Shown: positions 16,598-25,687, numbered from the stretch's first letter. The stretch is 64,000 nt of DNA from RUG563 sp964549135 (GCA_964549135.1 CAZJUJ010000004.1:13454-77453), one strand, 5' to 3'. The notes: generated by a model from the letters alone, not told the origin. Made by a program: numbers and translations.

Positions 16598-17791
16598 TCA
16601 GCGCTTTTCGTTGGCGTATTCCAGGCCCTTAAAATAATAGATCGTATCATCCTTGGGCCGAATATCCGTAAGCGTCCCTGTATAATGCCGCAGATTCCGG
16701 GGTTTATAGGGATAGCGGGCCATTTCCTCCTCATGCACCTCAATGCCCAGGCCGGGCTTATTGCCGATGAGGATATAGCCATCCTCAAATACCACCTCTT
16801 CATCGGTAATGCTCCTGCGGAAGGAGCCATCGGTCAGCATGATTTCGTGAATCAGGAAATTGGGGGTAGCGGCAGCCAATTGCAGAATGGCGGCGTTGGA
16901 AATCGGGCCGGAGGGATTATGGAAGCTGACGGGAATATGATTGGCCTCGCACATGGCGGCAATTTTCTTGCTTTCGGAGATGCCGCCGGTGTGGAAAATA
17001 TCCGGCTGGGCAATATCCACGCAGCCCTTGCGCAGAACATCCCAGAATTGATACTTGCCGTAGAATCTCTCCCCCGCCGCCACGGGAATCATGGAATGAT
17101 CCCGCACCCAGGCAAGGGAATCCAGATTATCCGGCACGGTGGGCTCTTCAATCAGCATGGGCTTAAAGGGGGCCAGCTGGCGGCTCATCTCCACCGCCGT
17201 ATAGGGATTGAAGCGGCCATGGCATTCAATCAGCAGATCCACAAAGGGGCCCACCGCATCCCGTACCGCCCCCACAATGCGCACGGCCTTATCCATTTCC
17301 TCCAGGGAAAGGGTCATATGCGCCTTGCCGAAGGGATCCCATTTCAGCGCCTTGATGCCCATGGCTACGGTCTTTTTCGCGGCGGCGGCAAAATCCTCCG
17401 GCTCCCGGGCCCCGGTAAACCAGGCGTTGGCGTACATTTTTACTTTGTCCCGCATCCTGCCGCCCAGGAGCGCCGCCACCGGCAGATTCAGCCGCTTGCC
17501 CAGAATATCCCAGCAGGCAATTTCAATGCCGGAAAGGGCGCTCATCATCACAGGGCCGCCCTTCCAATAGGAATCGCGATAGACCTCAAACCACATTTTT
17601 TCAATTTCGCCCGGATCGCGGCCCACCACCATCCGCTTCATATCCTCCACGCAGCCCGCCAGCGCATTTTCCCTGGTGCCCAGCGAGGCCTCGCCCCAGC
17701 CGTAAAGCCCCTCGTCAGTCTCCACCTTGATAAATGTCCAGTTGGTGCGGAAGGCATCCATCGTATAGGCCCTTACATCCGTAATTTTCAT
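16598..17791 (-). CDS. Enolase-superfamily sugar-acid dehydratase (D-galactonate/gluconate dehydratase-like)
   Basis: The 397-residue protein belongs to the mandelate racemase subgroup. Seen are the capping-domain start MKITDVRAYTMDAF, the barrel segment ALKWDPFG in the place of the KxK/KxD acid-base motif, the metal ligands in LIECHGRF, LIEEPTV and VAAGERFYG, QPDIFHTGGI, and the general-acid His in SFHNPSGPIS. This combination is typical of galactonate and gluconate dehydratases, which give 2-keto-3-deoxy acids. It heads the operon behind GGGGGAGG and a sigma-A promoter. The order dehydratase-SDR-aldolase supports a role in degrading a sugar acid. Exact substrate is not readable from sequence. 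Confidence 0.88.
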   Translation of the reverse strand: MKITDVRAYTMDAFRTNWTFIKVETDEGLYGWGEASLGTRENALAGCVEDMKRMVVGRDPGEIEKMWFEVYRDSYWKGGPVMMSALSGIEIACWDILGKRLNLPVAALLGGRMRDKVKMYANAWFTGAREPEDFAAAAKKTVAMGIKALKWDPFGKAHMTLSLEEMDKAVRIVGAVRDAVGPFVDLLIECHGRFNPYTAVEMSRQLAPFKPMLIEEPTVPDNLDSLAWVRDHSMIPVAAGERFYGKYQFWDVLRKGCVDIAQPDIFHTGGISESKKIAAMCEANHIPVSFHNPSGPISNAAILQLAAATPNFLIHEIMLTDGSFRRSITDEEVVFEDGYILIGNKPGLGIEVHEEEMARYPYKPRNLRHYTGTLTDIRPKDDTIYYFKGLEYANEKR

Positions 17792-17824
17792 GCTCTTTCC
17801 TCCCCCTTGTCTTTCTCAGCCTTC

Positions 17825-17853
17825 ATTATAAACAGCCCCCTCCTGCGCCGCAA
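17825..17853 (-). promoter_or_regulatory. Sigma-A promoter for the sugar-acid operon
   Basis: Reverse-strand TTGCGG (17853-17848), 17-base spacer, TATAAT (17830-17825), about 33 bases before the dehydratase ATG. Confidence 0.75.
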
Positions 17854-17968
17854 GGGCGAAAAAACGCGAAACTTTTTCCTGTATTTTGGCCCCCGAAAAA
17901 TCGGCAGACTTCAGACACCAGATTCCCCATCCCCGCTTGAAAACCAAGGACGAAGGAACGGGATTTTT

Positions 17969-18344
17969 GCGGGAGGAGGCTTTTGTGTCAAAAGCCCCCT
18001 CCCGCACCCTCCCGAAAACCGGGGAACAAGATACGGGGAATAATTTGCGGGGGAACCACTTTTGAGTCAAAAGTGGGTTCCCCCGCACCCCCTCCGAAAA
18101 CCGGCTCTGGATGATTCATAGAGGAATATAACAAATTGAATGCCAGATCGACAAAAAGAAATAGCAACCCACAAAAACAGCAGCAATGCCTTCGCGCTTG
18201 ATGAGGACATTGCTGCTTTATTCTTTACACCTATTATTCTTTTGCTTCACTGGCATTCAATCTGGTTTTTTCTTTTTGTTTCATCCAGAGCCGGTTTTCG
18301 GGAGGGTGCGGGAGGGTGCTTTTGACGCAAAAGCATCCTCCCGC
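17969..18344. repeat. Nested palindromic intergenic element, copy 2
   Basis: This occupies most of the 587-base gap. There are two outer stems on the left, GCGGGAGGAGGCTTTTG / CAAAAGCCCCCTCCCGC (17969-18005) and GCGGGGGAACCACTTTTGA / TCAAAAGTGGGTTCCCCCGC (18047-18086), each followed by CTCC(C)GAAAACCGG. TCTGGATG closes the left half. On the right are CATCCAGAGCCGGTTTTCG (about 18282) and the stem GCGGGAGGGTGCTTTTG / CAAAAGCATCCTCCCGC (18308-18344). Inner GAATGCCAGATCG (18138) mirrors CACTGGCATTC (18248), around a hairpin at 18179-18217. It lies downstream of the nucleotidyltransferase gene. Confidence 0.85.
18179..18217. terminator. Hairpin at the centre of element copy 2
   Basis: AGCAGCAATG (18179-18188) pairs with CATTGCTGCT (18208-18217), with TTTATTCTTT after it on the forward strand and GTTTTTGTGG on the reverse. 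It probably terminates the nucleotidyltransferase operon. Confidence 0.6.
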
Positions 18345-18378
18345 AATATTTTCCCCGTCTCCCGTTTCCCATTCCCCG

Positions 18379-19125
18379 TCAGGCGCGGTGGGCCGCCATG
18401 TATTCTTCTACGCGCTTAAGCTCGTCCATGGTATTGACGCCCCAATATTCCGGGGAATCAGGGGTAACCACGGCGTGCTGCTTCCAATGCATTTCGTGAA
18501 TCACCCTGGTGACGCCGGTGAGATAGAATTCCTGTTTGGGGTTATCGTTTTTAACCCTTTTCAGCGCCTCCCACATCACGTCGCCGCTCATGACCTGCAC
18601 GCCCACATTCACTTCGTCAATCAGCAATTGCTCCGCATTGCAGGCGCTCTGCTCCACGATATCAATCAATTCGCCCTTTTCATCCCGGATCAGCCGCCCA
18701 AAGGCAGGAATGGGATGAATCTTTGCGGCCAGCAGCGTGTTTTTCGCCTGATTGGCAATATGCTCCTCCACCATGGTCATATAGGTTTTCCGGGAGAGCA
18801 GCGGCATATCGCAGTAGAGGCAAAGCACGGGACCGGAAAAATCGCCCACAGCCTCCTCCGCGCAGAGCATGGCATGGGCCGTGCCGCGCTGCTCCTTCTG
18901 CCAGACATAATGATATTTTTCGCCCAGATAATCGCGGATTTTTTCCCCCATCACGCCGATAACGATGGTGATATCCTCCGGCGCCACAAAATCAATCCCG
19001 GAAAGCACATGATCAATCAGCGCCCTTCCGCCCACCTGCCGCAGGGCCTTGGGGATTTCGTCCCTTTCGCATTGCAGCCGGGATCCCTTCCCCGCCGCCA
19101 GAATGACCGCCTTGGTTCTTTCCAT
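18379..19125 (-). CDS. Sugar-phosphate nucleotidyltransferase-like protein (GlmU N-terminal type)
   Basis: The 248-residue protein has the nucleotidyltransferase signature AVILAAGKGSRL followed by PKALRQVGGRALIDHVL, then WQKEQRGTAHAML (uridine/sugar contact region of GlmU-type enzymes), VLCLYCDMPLLSRKT with the metal-binding Asp, and ID(E)VNVGVQVM. There is no left-handed beta-helix acyltransferase domain, so it is a single-domain transferase, about half the length of GlmU. It would make an NDP-sugar, most likely UDP- or related, from NTP and sugar-1-phosphate. It follows the rhomboid-like gene by 46 bases. The sugar cannot be deduced. Confidence 0.85.
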   Translation of the reverse strand: MERTKAVILAAGKGSRLQCERDEIPKALRQVGGRALIDHVLSGIDFVAPEDITIVIGVMGEKIRDYLGEKYHYVWQKEQRGTAHAMLCAEEAVGDFSGPVLCLYCDMPLLSRKTYMTMVEEHIANQAKNTLLAAKIHPIPAFGRLIRDEKGELIDIVEQSACNAEQLLIDEVNVGVQVMSGDVMWEALKRVKNDNPKQEFYLTGVTRVIHEMHWKQHAVVTPDSPEYWGVNTMDELKRVEEYMAAHRA

Positions 19126-19171
19126 GATCCTGTCTCCTTGTTCTTTCGTTTGCTTCGGCCCGCGCCGCCGC

Positions 19172-19813
19172 TTATTTTTTCATGCTGTTGATTTTGTACA
19201 TCAGCCGCCGCCAATCCATCCGCAATTGCAGCAGCGCCGATTTGCCAAAGAAGAGGAAAAAGGGCAGCAGCGAGAAAATCAGCCCGATCTTATAGGCCCA
19301 GGGCGATACCAGAAATTCATAGATCAGCAGCGCCGCCGAAAAGATGCCCAGCCATTTGGCCTTGATGGGCAGGAAGAAAAAGAGCATGAATTCCGTCTCC
19401 GGGAAAAGCACCGCAAAGGAAAGCAGCAGCGATGTATTCAGATAGCTGTTGGTGGCATAGCCGGTGAGAAAGCCCGCTATGATATTGCCCAGAATCCCAA
19501 AGGCATAATAGAGATTGAAGCGCTTGCTCCCCCATTGGCTTTCAAGACTGGAGCCGATGAAATAGGAAAAATACAGGCTGAAAATAATCCAGACGATGCT
19601 TTCCTGGGGCGGCAGGAAAATAAACGTGATCAGCCGCCAGATTTCGCCCCGCAGGATCCTATCCCGGCTAAAGGCCAATAGGGCCGAGGCGCTCTGGTTC
19701 AGGGGCAGATAATCCAGCATGAATACCCCCAGCATGGCCAGGCACAAATATTTCATCAGATCCGGAATATAATACCGCCCCATTTTCCGCTCAATTTTAT
19801 TGAGCCATTCCAT
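19172..19813 (-). CDS. Rhomboid-like membrane protein lacking the protease motif
   Basis: The 213-residue protein has about six hydrophobic segments and the rhomboid-type landmark RGEIWRLITFIFLP and GSSLESQWGSKRFNLYYAFG, where active rhomboids have WRxxTxxFLH and GxxLExxxGxxxFLxxY. The catalytic GxSG serine motif and the His of the last helix are not seen (the region reads NSYLNTSLLLSFAVLF), so it looks like a pseudoprotease. ATG 19813 follows AAGGAAGG; a longer frame enters the promoter. It is cotranscribed with the nucleotidyltransferase. A membrane-anchoring or assembly role is possible. Confidence 0.75.
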   Translation of the reverse strand: MEWLNKIERKMGRYYIPDLMKYLCLAMLGVFMLDYLPLNQSASALLAFSRDRILRGEIWRLITFIFLPPQESIVWIIFSLYFSYFIGSSLESQWGSKRFNLYYAFGILGNIIAGFLTGYATNSYLNTSLLLSFAVLFPETEFMLFFFLPIKAKWLGIFSAALLIYEFLVSPWAYKIGLIFSLLPFFLFFGKSALLQLRMDWRRLMYKINSMKK

Positions 19814-19838
19814 CCCTATCACCTTCCTTGCTGCCTCT

Positions 19839-19867
19839 ATTATATAAGAAAAATCCCCGATGCGCAA
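19839..19867 (-). promoter_or_regulatory. Sigma-A promoter for the rhomboid-like/nucleotidyltransferase operon
   Basis: Reverse-strand TTGCGC (19867-19862), 17-base spacer, TATAAT (19844-19839), 26 bases before the ATG at 19813. Confidence 0.8.
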
Positions 19868-19926
19868 GCCTTATCCATTTTTCTTTCCATTAATGACAAA
19901 AATCTGCCGCAAAGGGAAAGAAAAAA

Positions 19927-19966
19927 AGCCGCCCTTCGCCGCAAAAAGGGAAGCAAAGGGCCGCTT
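19927..19966 (-). terminator. Terminator after the secreted protein gene
   Basis: On the reverse strand AAGCGGCCCTT pairs with AAGGGCGGCTT (one mismatch) and runs into TTTTTTTCTTTC. It lies about 30 bases after the stop at 19997. Confidence 0.8.
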
Positions 19967-19996
19967 ATCAGAAAAAAGCCAATCGAAAGCGCCTGC

Positions 19997-20539
19997 TCAG
20001 CGGGCGTTGGCAGCAGCCATTTCCAGGGCCTTCAGAAGAGAATTGACGCCGATGGTGCAGCTGGTTTTCAGATCCGCCTCATCCGGCGCGCCGCTGGCGG
20101 TCAGGGGAAGGGAAAGCACCTCGGCTACCGTCTTGCCGATGCAGTAATTTTCCAGCGCCTGCACCTGGCTGTACCATTCCCCGGCGGGGGCAAACGCGCC
20201 CATGCCGTAATTTTCCTTCAGCTCCATCTTGGATTTCCATTCGCTGCCCGCCTCGGCCATCACCGCGCCCTGAGCGGTCACGCCCAGATCCCCGGCGGTC
20301 ATATCAAAGCGGATATTGGTGATTTTTCCCGCATCATCCAGCACCAGCGTGCATACGGTAATTTCCAGGCTGTATTTCCCATCGTAGAAATCGCCGTCCT
20401 CCTCATAGGCGCTTTCCGCCTTGGTAACGGCGGTATACACCGCCATGCCCATGCTTTCGGCAGAGGCAGCGGCAGAGGAGGCCAGGCAGCAGCCCACGGC
20501 CAGAGCAAATACCAGAGACAGAATCACCATTCTTTTCAT
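19997..20539 (-). CDS. Secreted or lipid-anchored protein of unknown function
   Basis: The 180-residue product has a signal peptide (MKRMVILSLVFALAVGCCLA). A Cys-Cys pair near its end gives a weak lipobox-like site. The mature part has a beta segment (KYSLEITVCTLVLDDAG) and a C-terminal part with GMGAFAPAGEWYSQVQALE, CIGKTVAEVLSL and SCTIGVNSLLKAL. That pattern is seen in small exported proteins of clostridia that I cannot assign to a function. A distant relation to FMN-binding proteins of electron transport is conceivable but the flavinylation motif is absent. A TATAAT box lies near 20595-20600 on this strand. It is monocistronic, with its own terminator. Confidence 0.65.
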   Translation of the reverse strand: MKRMVILSLVFALAVGCCLASSAAASAESMGMAVYTAVTKAESAYEEDGDFYDGKYSLEITVCTLVLDDAGKITNIRFDMTAGDLGVTAQGAVMAEAGSEWKSKMELKENYGMGAFAPAGEWYSQVQALENYCIGKTVAEVLSLPLTASGAPDEADLKTSCTIGVNSLLKALEMAAANAR

Positions 20540-20640
20540 TCCATTGATCCTCCGATCCTATAATCCCGGCCCTTATGAGAACCGGCCTGTTTCCATTATA
20601 CCCACTCTTTGGGGGATGAAATGGCTGCGGAAAAAATTTT

Positions 20641-22728
20641 TTATCCGCCCACCCGAATAAATACATACACAATCGCCGCCACGATGCCAAGGGCGCAGAG
20701 CAGCAGACCAAAGGAAATCGCATTGGTCACATACGCGCCATAGCGCATATCCGTGGGCGCCTTGGCATGCAGCCGGCGCCGGGGCGAAAGGGTATACAGC
20801 GCCTTATGCAGCCCCTCCACGATGGCGCTTGCCAGATGGGTAAAGATGCTGTGCTTGCCCTCCCTGTGCAATTCCTGCCGGTTTATCAGGAAAAGCTCCC
20901 GAATAAACAGCATCACATGATCCATCGTTTCATCCATCAGCCGGAAAAAGCCCGTGATCAGGCCCGCCAGATACCGGGTAATCGCCCGGGATTCGGGCAG
21001 CGCATCCAGAAAACCGGCGATTTTGCAGCCCACAAAGGGCAAAAAGCGGCAGAACACCGGGCGATAGACGATCTCCTCCAGATCCAGCCGCCGGGGCCAG
21101 AGATTGATATAGCCCTTCTCCCTGCGGTACAGCACGGTGCGCACAAAAAGGAAATACACCGACGTGCCGATGGCAAGGCTGATCAGCCCGCCGGAAAGAT
21201 TGGCCCAGGAGAGGAAATGGATGCTGCCCTGGGCCTGCTGATGCAGAAAAGGTGCGCTTATATTGGTCAGGCCAAGCAGCACCTGATTGGGGAAAAGGCC
21301 GATAGCCAATAGCGGCAGCACCGATAGCATCAGCGCCAGGGCAGAGCGCCCCTCCAGCCCCTCATGCCGCATCCCGTCATATTGCTTCTGGATTTCCGCA
21401 TCGGGATTCTTCTGCCAGAAAAGACAGAGATAGATTTTCAGCATGTAGGCGGCGGTCAGCCCGGCGGCAAAGAGGAAAACCCATTCCGCCGCATGATAGG
21501 AAAACACGCCGGGGTATTCGTGGGTCAATTCCACCAGCGCCTCATGGATCATGGTCTTGCTGGCATAGCCGTTCAGAAACGGCACGCCGCTTAAGCCCAT
21601 ACCGCCCAGCAGAAACACCGCATGCAGCAGGGGCTTTTTCCGCCCATAGCCCATCAGGCGCGTAAGATCCAGGCTGTGCGCGCCCATATACACCGCCCCT
21701 GCGCCCAGGAACAGCGCCAGCTTCAGCAGGGAATGATTGATCATATGCCCCACCGTGCCCGCGGCAGCCATGGCCCCGTTTTCCCCCAGCAGCACCACGC
21801 AGGCAAAGCCCACCGTGATATACCCGATCTGGGAAAGGGAGGAGCAGGCCAGGATGCGCTTGAGATTGATTGAAAAGACCGCCAGCACCGCCCCCAGCAG
21901 CATCGTTATCAGCCCCAGCGCCAGCATCACCTGGCCAAAGACGCGGCTTTGCCCCATCAGATTCAGGCCGATGGCGATCAGGCCAAAGAGACCGGTCTTG
22001 GTCAGCATGCCGGAAAGCAGCGCGCTGGCCGGGGCCGGGGCCACGGGATGGGCCTTGGGCAGCCAGATATGCAGGGGCGCAAGGCCGGCCTTGGCGCAGA
22101 AGCCCACCAGCATCAGGCAGGCGGGAAGAAGCATATCCTCCCGGCCCAGGGCGCTTCTGAGCCCTGCGTAGGAAAGATCGCCCAGCCGGTGATAGCAGAG
22201 CATCATGCCCATGAGCGTCACCATGCCGCAGGCAATGGATACCCCCAGATAGGTGGCCGCCGCCCGCCGGGCCTCCCGACTTTCCTCATGGGCCACCCAG
22301 GGATAGGAGGCAATGGACATGATTTCGAAAAAGATAAAGGCGGTATACAGATCATCGGAAAGGAATACGCCCACAACCCCGGTCAGGGTGAGCAGCGTAA
22401 AAAAGACATAGCGCCCGCGATTTTCCCCATGGGAAAAATACTGCCGGGAAAACAGCGCGGCAATGAACCACATAAACGCCGCCAGCAGCGCATACAGCGC
22501 CCGGAAGCCATCCGCCCGGAAGGAAAGCCCCATGCCGCCAAGGCCCGCCCATTGGGCCGTCATTTCCCGTCCGGCCGCCGCCTGGGTAAAAATCACCAGC
22601 GCAAGGAGAAACTCGGCCAGCGTAAACAGCCGCAGCAGAAGATCACGGCTTTCGCCCTTTTTCCGCCCGGCCAGCGGGGCGATGACCGCCCCTGCCAAAG
22701 GCAGGCATAATACGATTGCAAACATCAT
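20641..22728 (-). CDS. NuoL/MrpA-N-like proton- or cation-translocating membrane subunit
   Basis: A 695-residue protein with about 14-16 transmembrane helices, of the ND5/NuoL/MrpA-N type. Conserved core elements seen are the SIASYPWVAHE segment, the FCAKAGLAPLHIWLPKAHPVA stretch (family K-x-x-x-x-P-x-H-x-WLP motif, shown by KAGLAPLHIWLP), SLSQIGYITVG and NHSLLKLALFLGAGA. The start is ATG 22728, overlapping the upstream stop, with GGAGG nine bases before. It is the fourth antiporter-like subunit and the last gene of the operon. The C-terminal ~150 residues are a charged extension with one final helix. It should carry ions across the membrane as part of the complex. Confidence 0.88.
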   Translation of the reverse strand: MMFAIVLCLPLAGAVIAPLAGRKKGESRDLLLRLFTLAEFLLALVIFTQAAAGREMTAQWAGLGGMGLSFRADGFRALYALLAAFMWFIAALFSRQYFSHGENRGRYVFFTLLTLTGVVGVFLSDDLYTAFIFFEIMSIASYPWVAHEESREARRAAATYLGVSIACGMVTLMGMMLCYHRLGDLSYAGLRSALGREDMLLPACLMLVGFCAKAGLAPLHIWLPKAHPVAPAPASALLSGMLTKTGLFGLIAIGLNLMGQSRVFGQVMLALGLITMLLGAVLAVFSINLKRILACSSLSQIGYITVGFACVVLLGENGAMAAAGTVGHMINHSLLKLALFLGAGAVYMGAHSLDLTRLMGYGRKKPLLHAVFLLGGMGLSGVPFLNGYASKTMIHEALVELTHEYPGVFSYHAAEWVFLFAAGLTAAYMLKIYLCLFWQKNPDAEIQKQYDGMRHEGLEGRSALALMLSVLPLLAIGLFPNQVLLGLTNISAPFLHQQAQGSIHFLSWANLSGGLISLAIGTSVYFLFVRTVLYRREKGYINLWPRRLDLEEIVYRPVFCRFLPFVGCKIAGFLDALPESRAITRYLAGLITGFFRLMDETMDHVMLFIRELFLINRQELHREGKHSIFTHLASAIVEGLHKALYTLSPRRRLHAKAPTDMRYGAYVTNAISFGLLLCALGIVAAIVYVFIRVGG

Positions 22729-24179
22729 TTTCCCAATCCTCCCGCAATCGCCTGAATATACTCCATCAGATTCCCGGCAAAGATCCCGGCAAGCACCATC
22801 ATCACGCACAGAATCACCAGCGCGCTCTTCATGCAGGCCCCGGGATCACAGGGCGCTTTCTCCCCCGGCGCAAGGCTCGGCTTCATAAAGAAGGCAGGAA
22901 AGGCCACCGTGAATACATAGATCGCCGTCAGCACGGAGGAAACCAGCAACGCCGCAGCCCCCGCAATGGGCAGCGCGCCCCCCAGATCAAAGGCGGCGGT
23001 GATCAGATAATTCTTGCTGATAAAGCCAGGCAGCGGCGGCACGCCCACCAGGGCCGCGCCCGCAAGCAGGAAAGCGCCGAAGGTCAGGGGCATTTTGCGG
23101 CCCAGGCCGTGCATTTCCCTTACCCGGGTGCGCCCGCTCTGAACCAGCACCGCCCCGGCGCAGAAGAAGAGAATGATCTTCATCAGCCCGTGGAATACCA
23201 TGTGCGCAAGGCCCGCCGCCATGCCCTCCCTGCTCAGCAGGGAAAGGCCAAAGAGCATATAGCTCAGATTGCTTACCGTAGACCAGGCCAGCCGCTTTTT
23301 CACATGCTGCTCCCGCACCGCCATGACCGAGCCCGCCAGCACGGTCATGATGCTCAGCAGCAGCATCGTCTGCTGGGCCCAGCTTCCCGCCAACAGCCCG
23401 GGATCAATCACATAATACAGGATGCGCAGCACCGCAAATACCCCGGCATTGACCACCGCCACCGCATGCAGTAGTGCCGTTACCGGCGTTGGCGCGACGG
23501 AGGCTGCAGGCAGCCACCGGGAAAGCGGCAGCACCGCCGCCTTGGCCCCAAAGCCGATAAAGCCCAGCAGGGCAATGAAATACAGCCAGTCCTTCCCCGT
23601 TTCTGCAATCTCCACGCCGCCCAGGGCAAATTGCCCCGCGCCCAGGGCATCAAAGCCCATCATGGCCACAAAGCCCAGGGCCGCGCCGCCAAAGAGGGAA
23701 AGCATATACCGCCGCACGGCGCGGATGGAGGGCTTATCCTTTTCATGCCAGACCAGCGGCAGCGTCAGCAGCGTCAGCAGCTCATAGAAAATATAGAAGG
23801 TGAATAGATTTTCCGCAGCCGCCAGCAGCACCGCCGCGCCATAGGTCATGGTATACCAGGCAAAGAAATTGCCCTCCCGCCGCTCATGGCGCATATATTC
23901 CATGGCATACAGCACCGCAAGGGGCCAAAGCACCGCCGCCAGGCCCAGATAGATCCGCCCGGCATCATCCAGATGCAGCGCGCAGACCATGCTGTCCGTA
24001 AGCCGCAATAGCTCGATTCTCCCCTCCCAGCCTGAAAGCACCAGATACAGCGCCAGAAGAGAGGTGGCAAGCGTGGCAGAAAAGACATACCCCATCCGGA
24101 TTTTTCTGTTTTTCAGCCGCAGAAAGGGCAGTGCCCCGCCCAGCGCCAGCGGCAGAAACGCACAAATGATCAGCAGCAT
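22725..24179 (-). CDS. MrpD/NuoM-like antiporter subunit
   Basis: The 484-residue, roughly 14-helix protein belongs to the proton-conducting transporter family (PF00361). It contains FYELLTLLTLPLVWHEK with the conserved Glu, GFGAKAAVLPLSRWLPAASV with the channel Lys, WSTVSNLSYMLFG and HGLMKIILFFCAGA. It is the third of four paralogues in the operon and is shorter than ND5-type subunits. It begins 11 bases after the preceding gene stop. The conserved charged residues appear intact, so active ion transfer is likely within the multi-subunit complex. Confidence 0.9.
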   Translation of the reverse strand: MLLIICAFLPLALGGALPFLRLKNRKIRMGYVFSATLATSLLALYLVLSGWEGRIELLRLTDSMVCALHLDDAGRIYLGLAAVLWPLAVLYAMEYMRHERREGNFFAWYTMTYGAAVLLAAAENLFTFYIFYELLTLLTLPLVWHEKDKPSIRAVRRYMLSLFGGAALGFVAMMGFDALGAGQFALGGVEIAETGKDWLYFIALLGFIGFGAKAAVLPLSRWLPAASVAPTPVTALLHAVAVVNAGVFAVLRILYYVIDPGLLAGSWAQQTMLLLSIMTVLAGSVMAVREQHVKKRLAWSTVSNLSYMLFGLSLLSREGMAAGLAHMVFHGLMKIILFFCAGAVLVQSGRTRVREMHGLGRKMPLTFGAFLLAGAALVGVPPLPGFISKNYLITAAFDLGGALPIAGAAALLVSSVLTAIYVFTVAFPAFFMKPSLAPGEKAPCDPGACMKSALVILCVMMVLAGIFAGNLMEYIQAIAGGLGK

Positions 24180-24190
24180 CGGCCATCACC

Positions 24191-25657
24191 TCACATCAGG
24201 CCCGCCGCCAGGCCGCGAAGGAAATCAATCAGCCCGCCGGAAAACAGCCCCAGCCCCACAATCAGCACCGAATAGACCACCATGGGGGCCGTCATTTTCC
24301 AGGATACCTCGCAGCGGGGCAGCCCCTCTTTTCCGCCAAAGCAGCCCCTGATCACCACGGTGAGCAGATACGCCGCCGTCAGGATGGCGCTGATGAGCAG
24401 CGCCGCCGGGCCAATCCAGCTGCCCGCCAGGCCGGTATCCAGTGCGCCGGCGGCCAGATTCCATTTGCTCACAAAGCCGCCGGTGGGCGGAATGCCGATC
24501 AGGCCCAGAGAGGCCACGGCAAAGCAGGCAAAGGTCACGGGCATCTGCTTGCCCAGGCCCTCATAATCCCCCACCTCGGTTTTGCCCGTCTGATGGATCA
24601 TGCTGCCCGCGCCCATGAACAGGGTGTTTTTCATCAGCGAATGGAAAATGATATGCAGCACCGCGCCCACAAAGCCGGCCTCCGTCATGGTAAAGAGGCC
24701 AAAGAGAACATACGAAACCTGGGAAACGGAGGAATAGGCCAGCCGCTTCTTGATCTTTTTTTCCTTGAACGCCATCAGCGAGCCCATCAGCACCGTGATC
24801 AAGGAAAGGCCCAGCAGCAGCGTCTGCACCCAGGTGCCCCGCAGCCTTTCCGCGCCCGCCACAAAGTAAATCACCCGGATCATGCCCAGCACGCCCATCT
24901 TGGTAATCACGCCCGAAAGCACGGCGCTGGCCGGGGCCGGGGCCACGGGATGGGCCGTGGGCAGCCAGCCGTGGAGGGGAAACATGCCCGCCTTGACGGA
25001 AAAGCCGATGAGCATGACAAGGAAAATCGCCATGGCCAGGCCTTCCTTCCCCGCCAGCATTTCCGCCGTCAGGGGCCCGGCGGCAAAATCTCCCCCCGCC
25101 CCCAGAGAGCTGACAAAGAAAATGCCAATCAGGGCGGCAGAGGCGCCCAGCACGGAATAGATCAGATATTTGATGGCCGCCGCCACGGCAGGCCGATCCA
25201 TATCATGCAATACCAGCGGCACGGTCAGCAGCGTCATGGCCTCATAGAACATATAGAAGGTGACAAGATTGCCGCTGACGGCAAGGGCGTTCAGCACGCC
25301 CTGAGTCAGGGTATAGAATAGATAGAAGCGCGCCTTATGCGCATCCCCGCCCAGGTATTCCGCCGCATACAGCCCCACCCCGGGCCAGATCACGCTGATC
25401 AGCGCAAGATACACCCTGGATACCTGATCCAGCCGCAATTGCAGGGAAAGGGTATCCGTCCAGCGAATCATCATTTCCCCCGGATTGCCAAAGAACGCAA
25501 GGCAGAGGGAGAGAAGCGCCGTAACCGACAGCGCCGCCATCGTGGCCCTGTCAAGCGTCTTTCCCTTCAGCCGAAGAAAATAAATGCCCAGCCCCGCCGC
25601 CACAGGCAAAAGCAGCGAAAGCAGCAGAAGAATATTTGCCAGATTTGTCATATTCAT
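24191..25657 (-). CDS. MrpD/NuoM-like antiporter subunit
   Basis: The 488-residue membrane protein has the same family core: FYEAMTLLTVPLVLHD, GFSVKAGMFPLHGWLPTAHPVA (Lys and His-Gly-Trp-Leu-Pro motif; shown by VKAGMFPLHGWLP), YSSVSQVSYVLFG and HSLMKNTLFMGAG. It is closest in feel to its neighbours at 22725 and 25688, which suggests tandem duplication followed by divergence. It is separated from the upstream mrpD by 30 bases, with a Shine-Dalgarno GGGGAC region. It would form one of four ion channels in the complex. Confidence 0.9.
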   Translation of the reverse strand: MNMTNLANILLLLSLLLPVAAGLGIYFLRLKGKTLDRATMAALSVTALLSLCLAFFGNPGEMMIRWTDTLSLQLRLDQVSRVYLALISVIWPGVGLYAAEYLGGDAHKARFYLFYTLTQGVLNALAVSGNLVTFYMFYEAMTLLTVPLVLHDMDRPAVAAAIKYLIYSVLGASAALIGIFFVSSLGAGGDFAAGPLTAEMLAGKEGLAMAIFLVMLIGFSVKAGMFPLHGWLPTAHPVAPAPASAVLSGVITKMGVLGMIRVIYFVAGAERLRGTWVQTLLLGLSLITVLMGSLMAFKEKKIKKRLAYSSVSQVSYVLFGLFTMTEAGFVGAVLHIIFHSLMKNTLFMGAGSMIHQTGKTEVGDYEGLGKQMPVTFACFAVASLGLIGIPPTGGFVSKWNLAAGALDTGLAGSWIGPAALLISAILTAAYLLTVVIRGCFGGKEGLPRCEVSWKMTAPMVVYSVLIVGLGLFSGGLIDFLRGLAAGLM

Positions 25658-25687
25658 CGTCCCCTTTGCATCATGGGCGTGCGCCCG

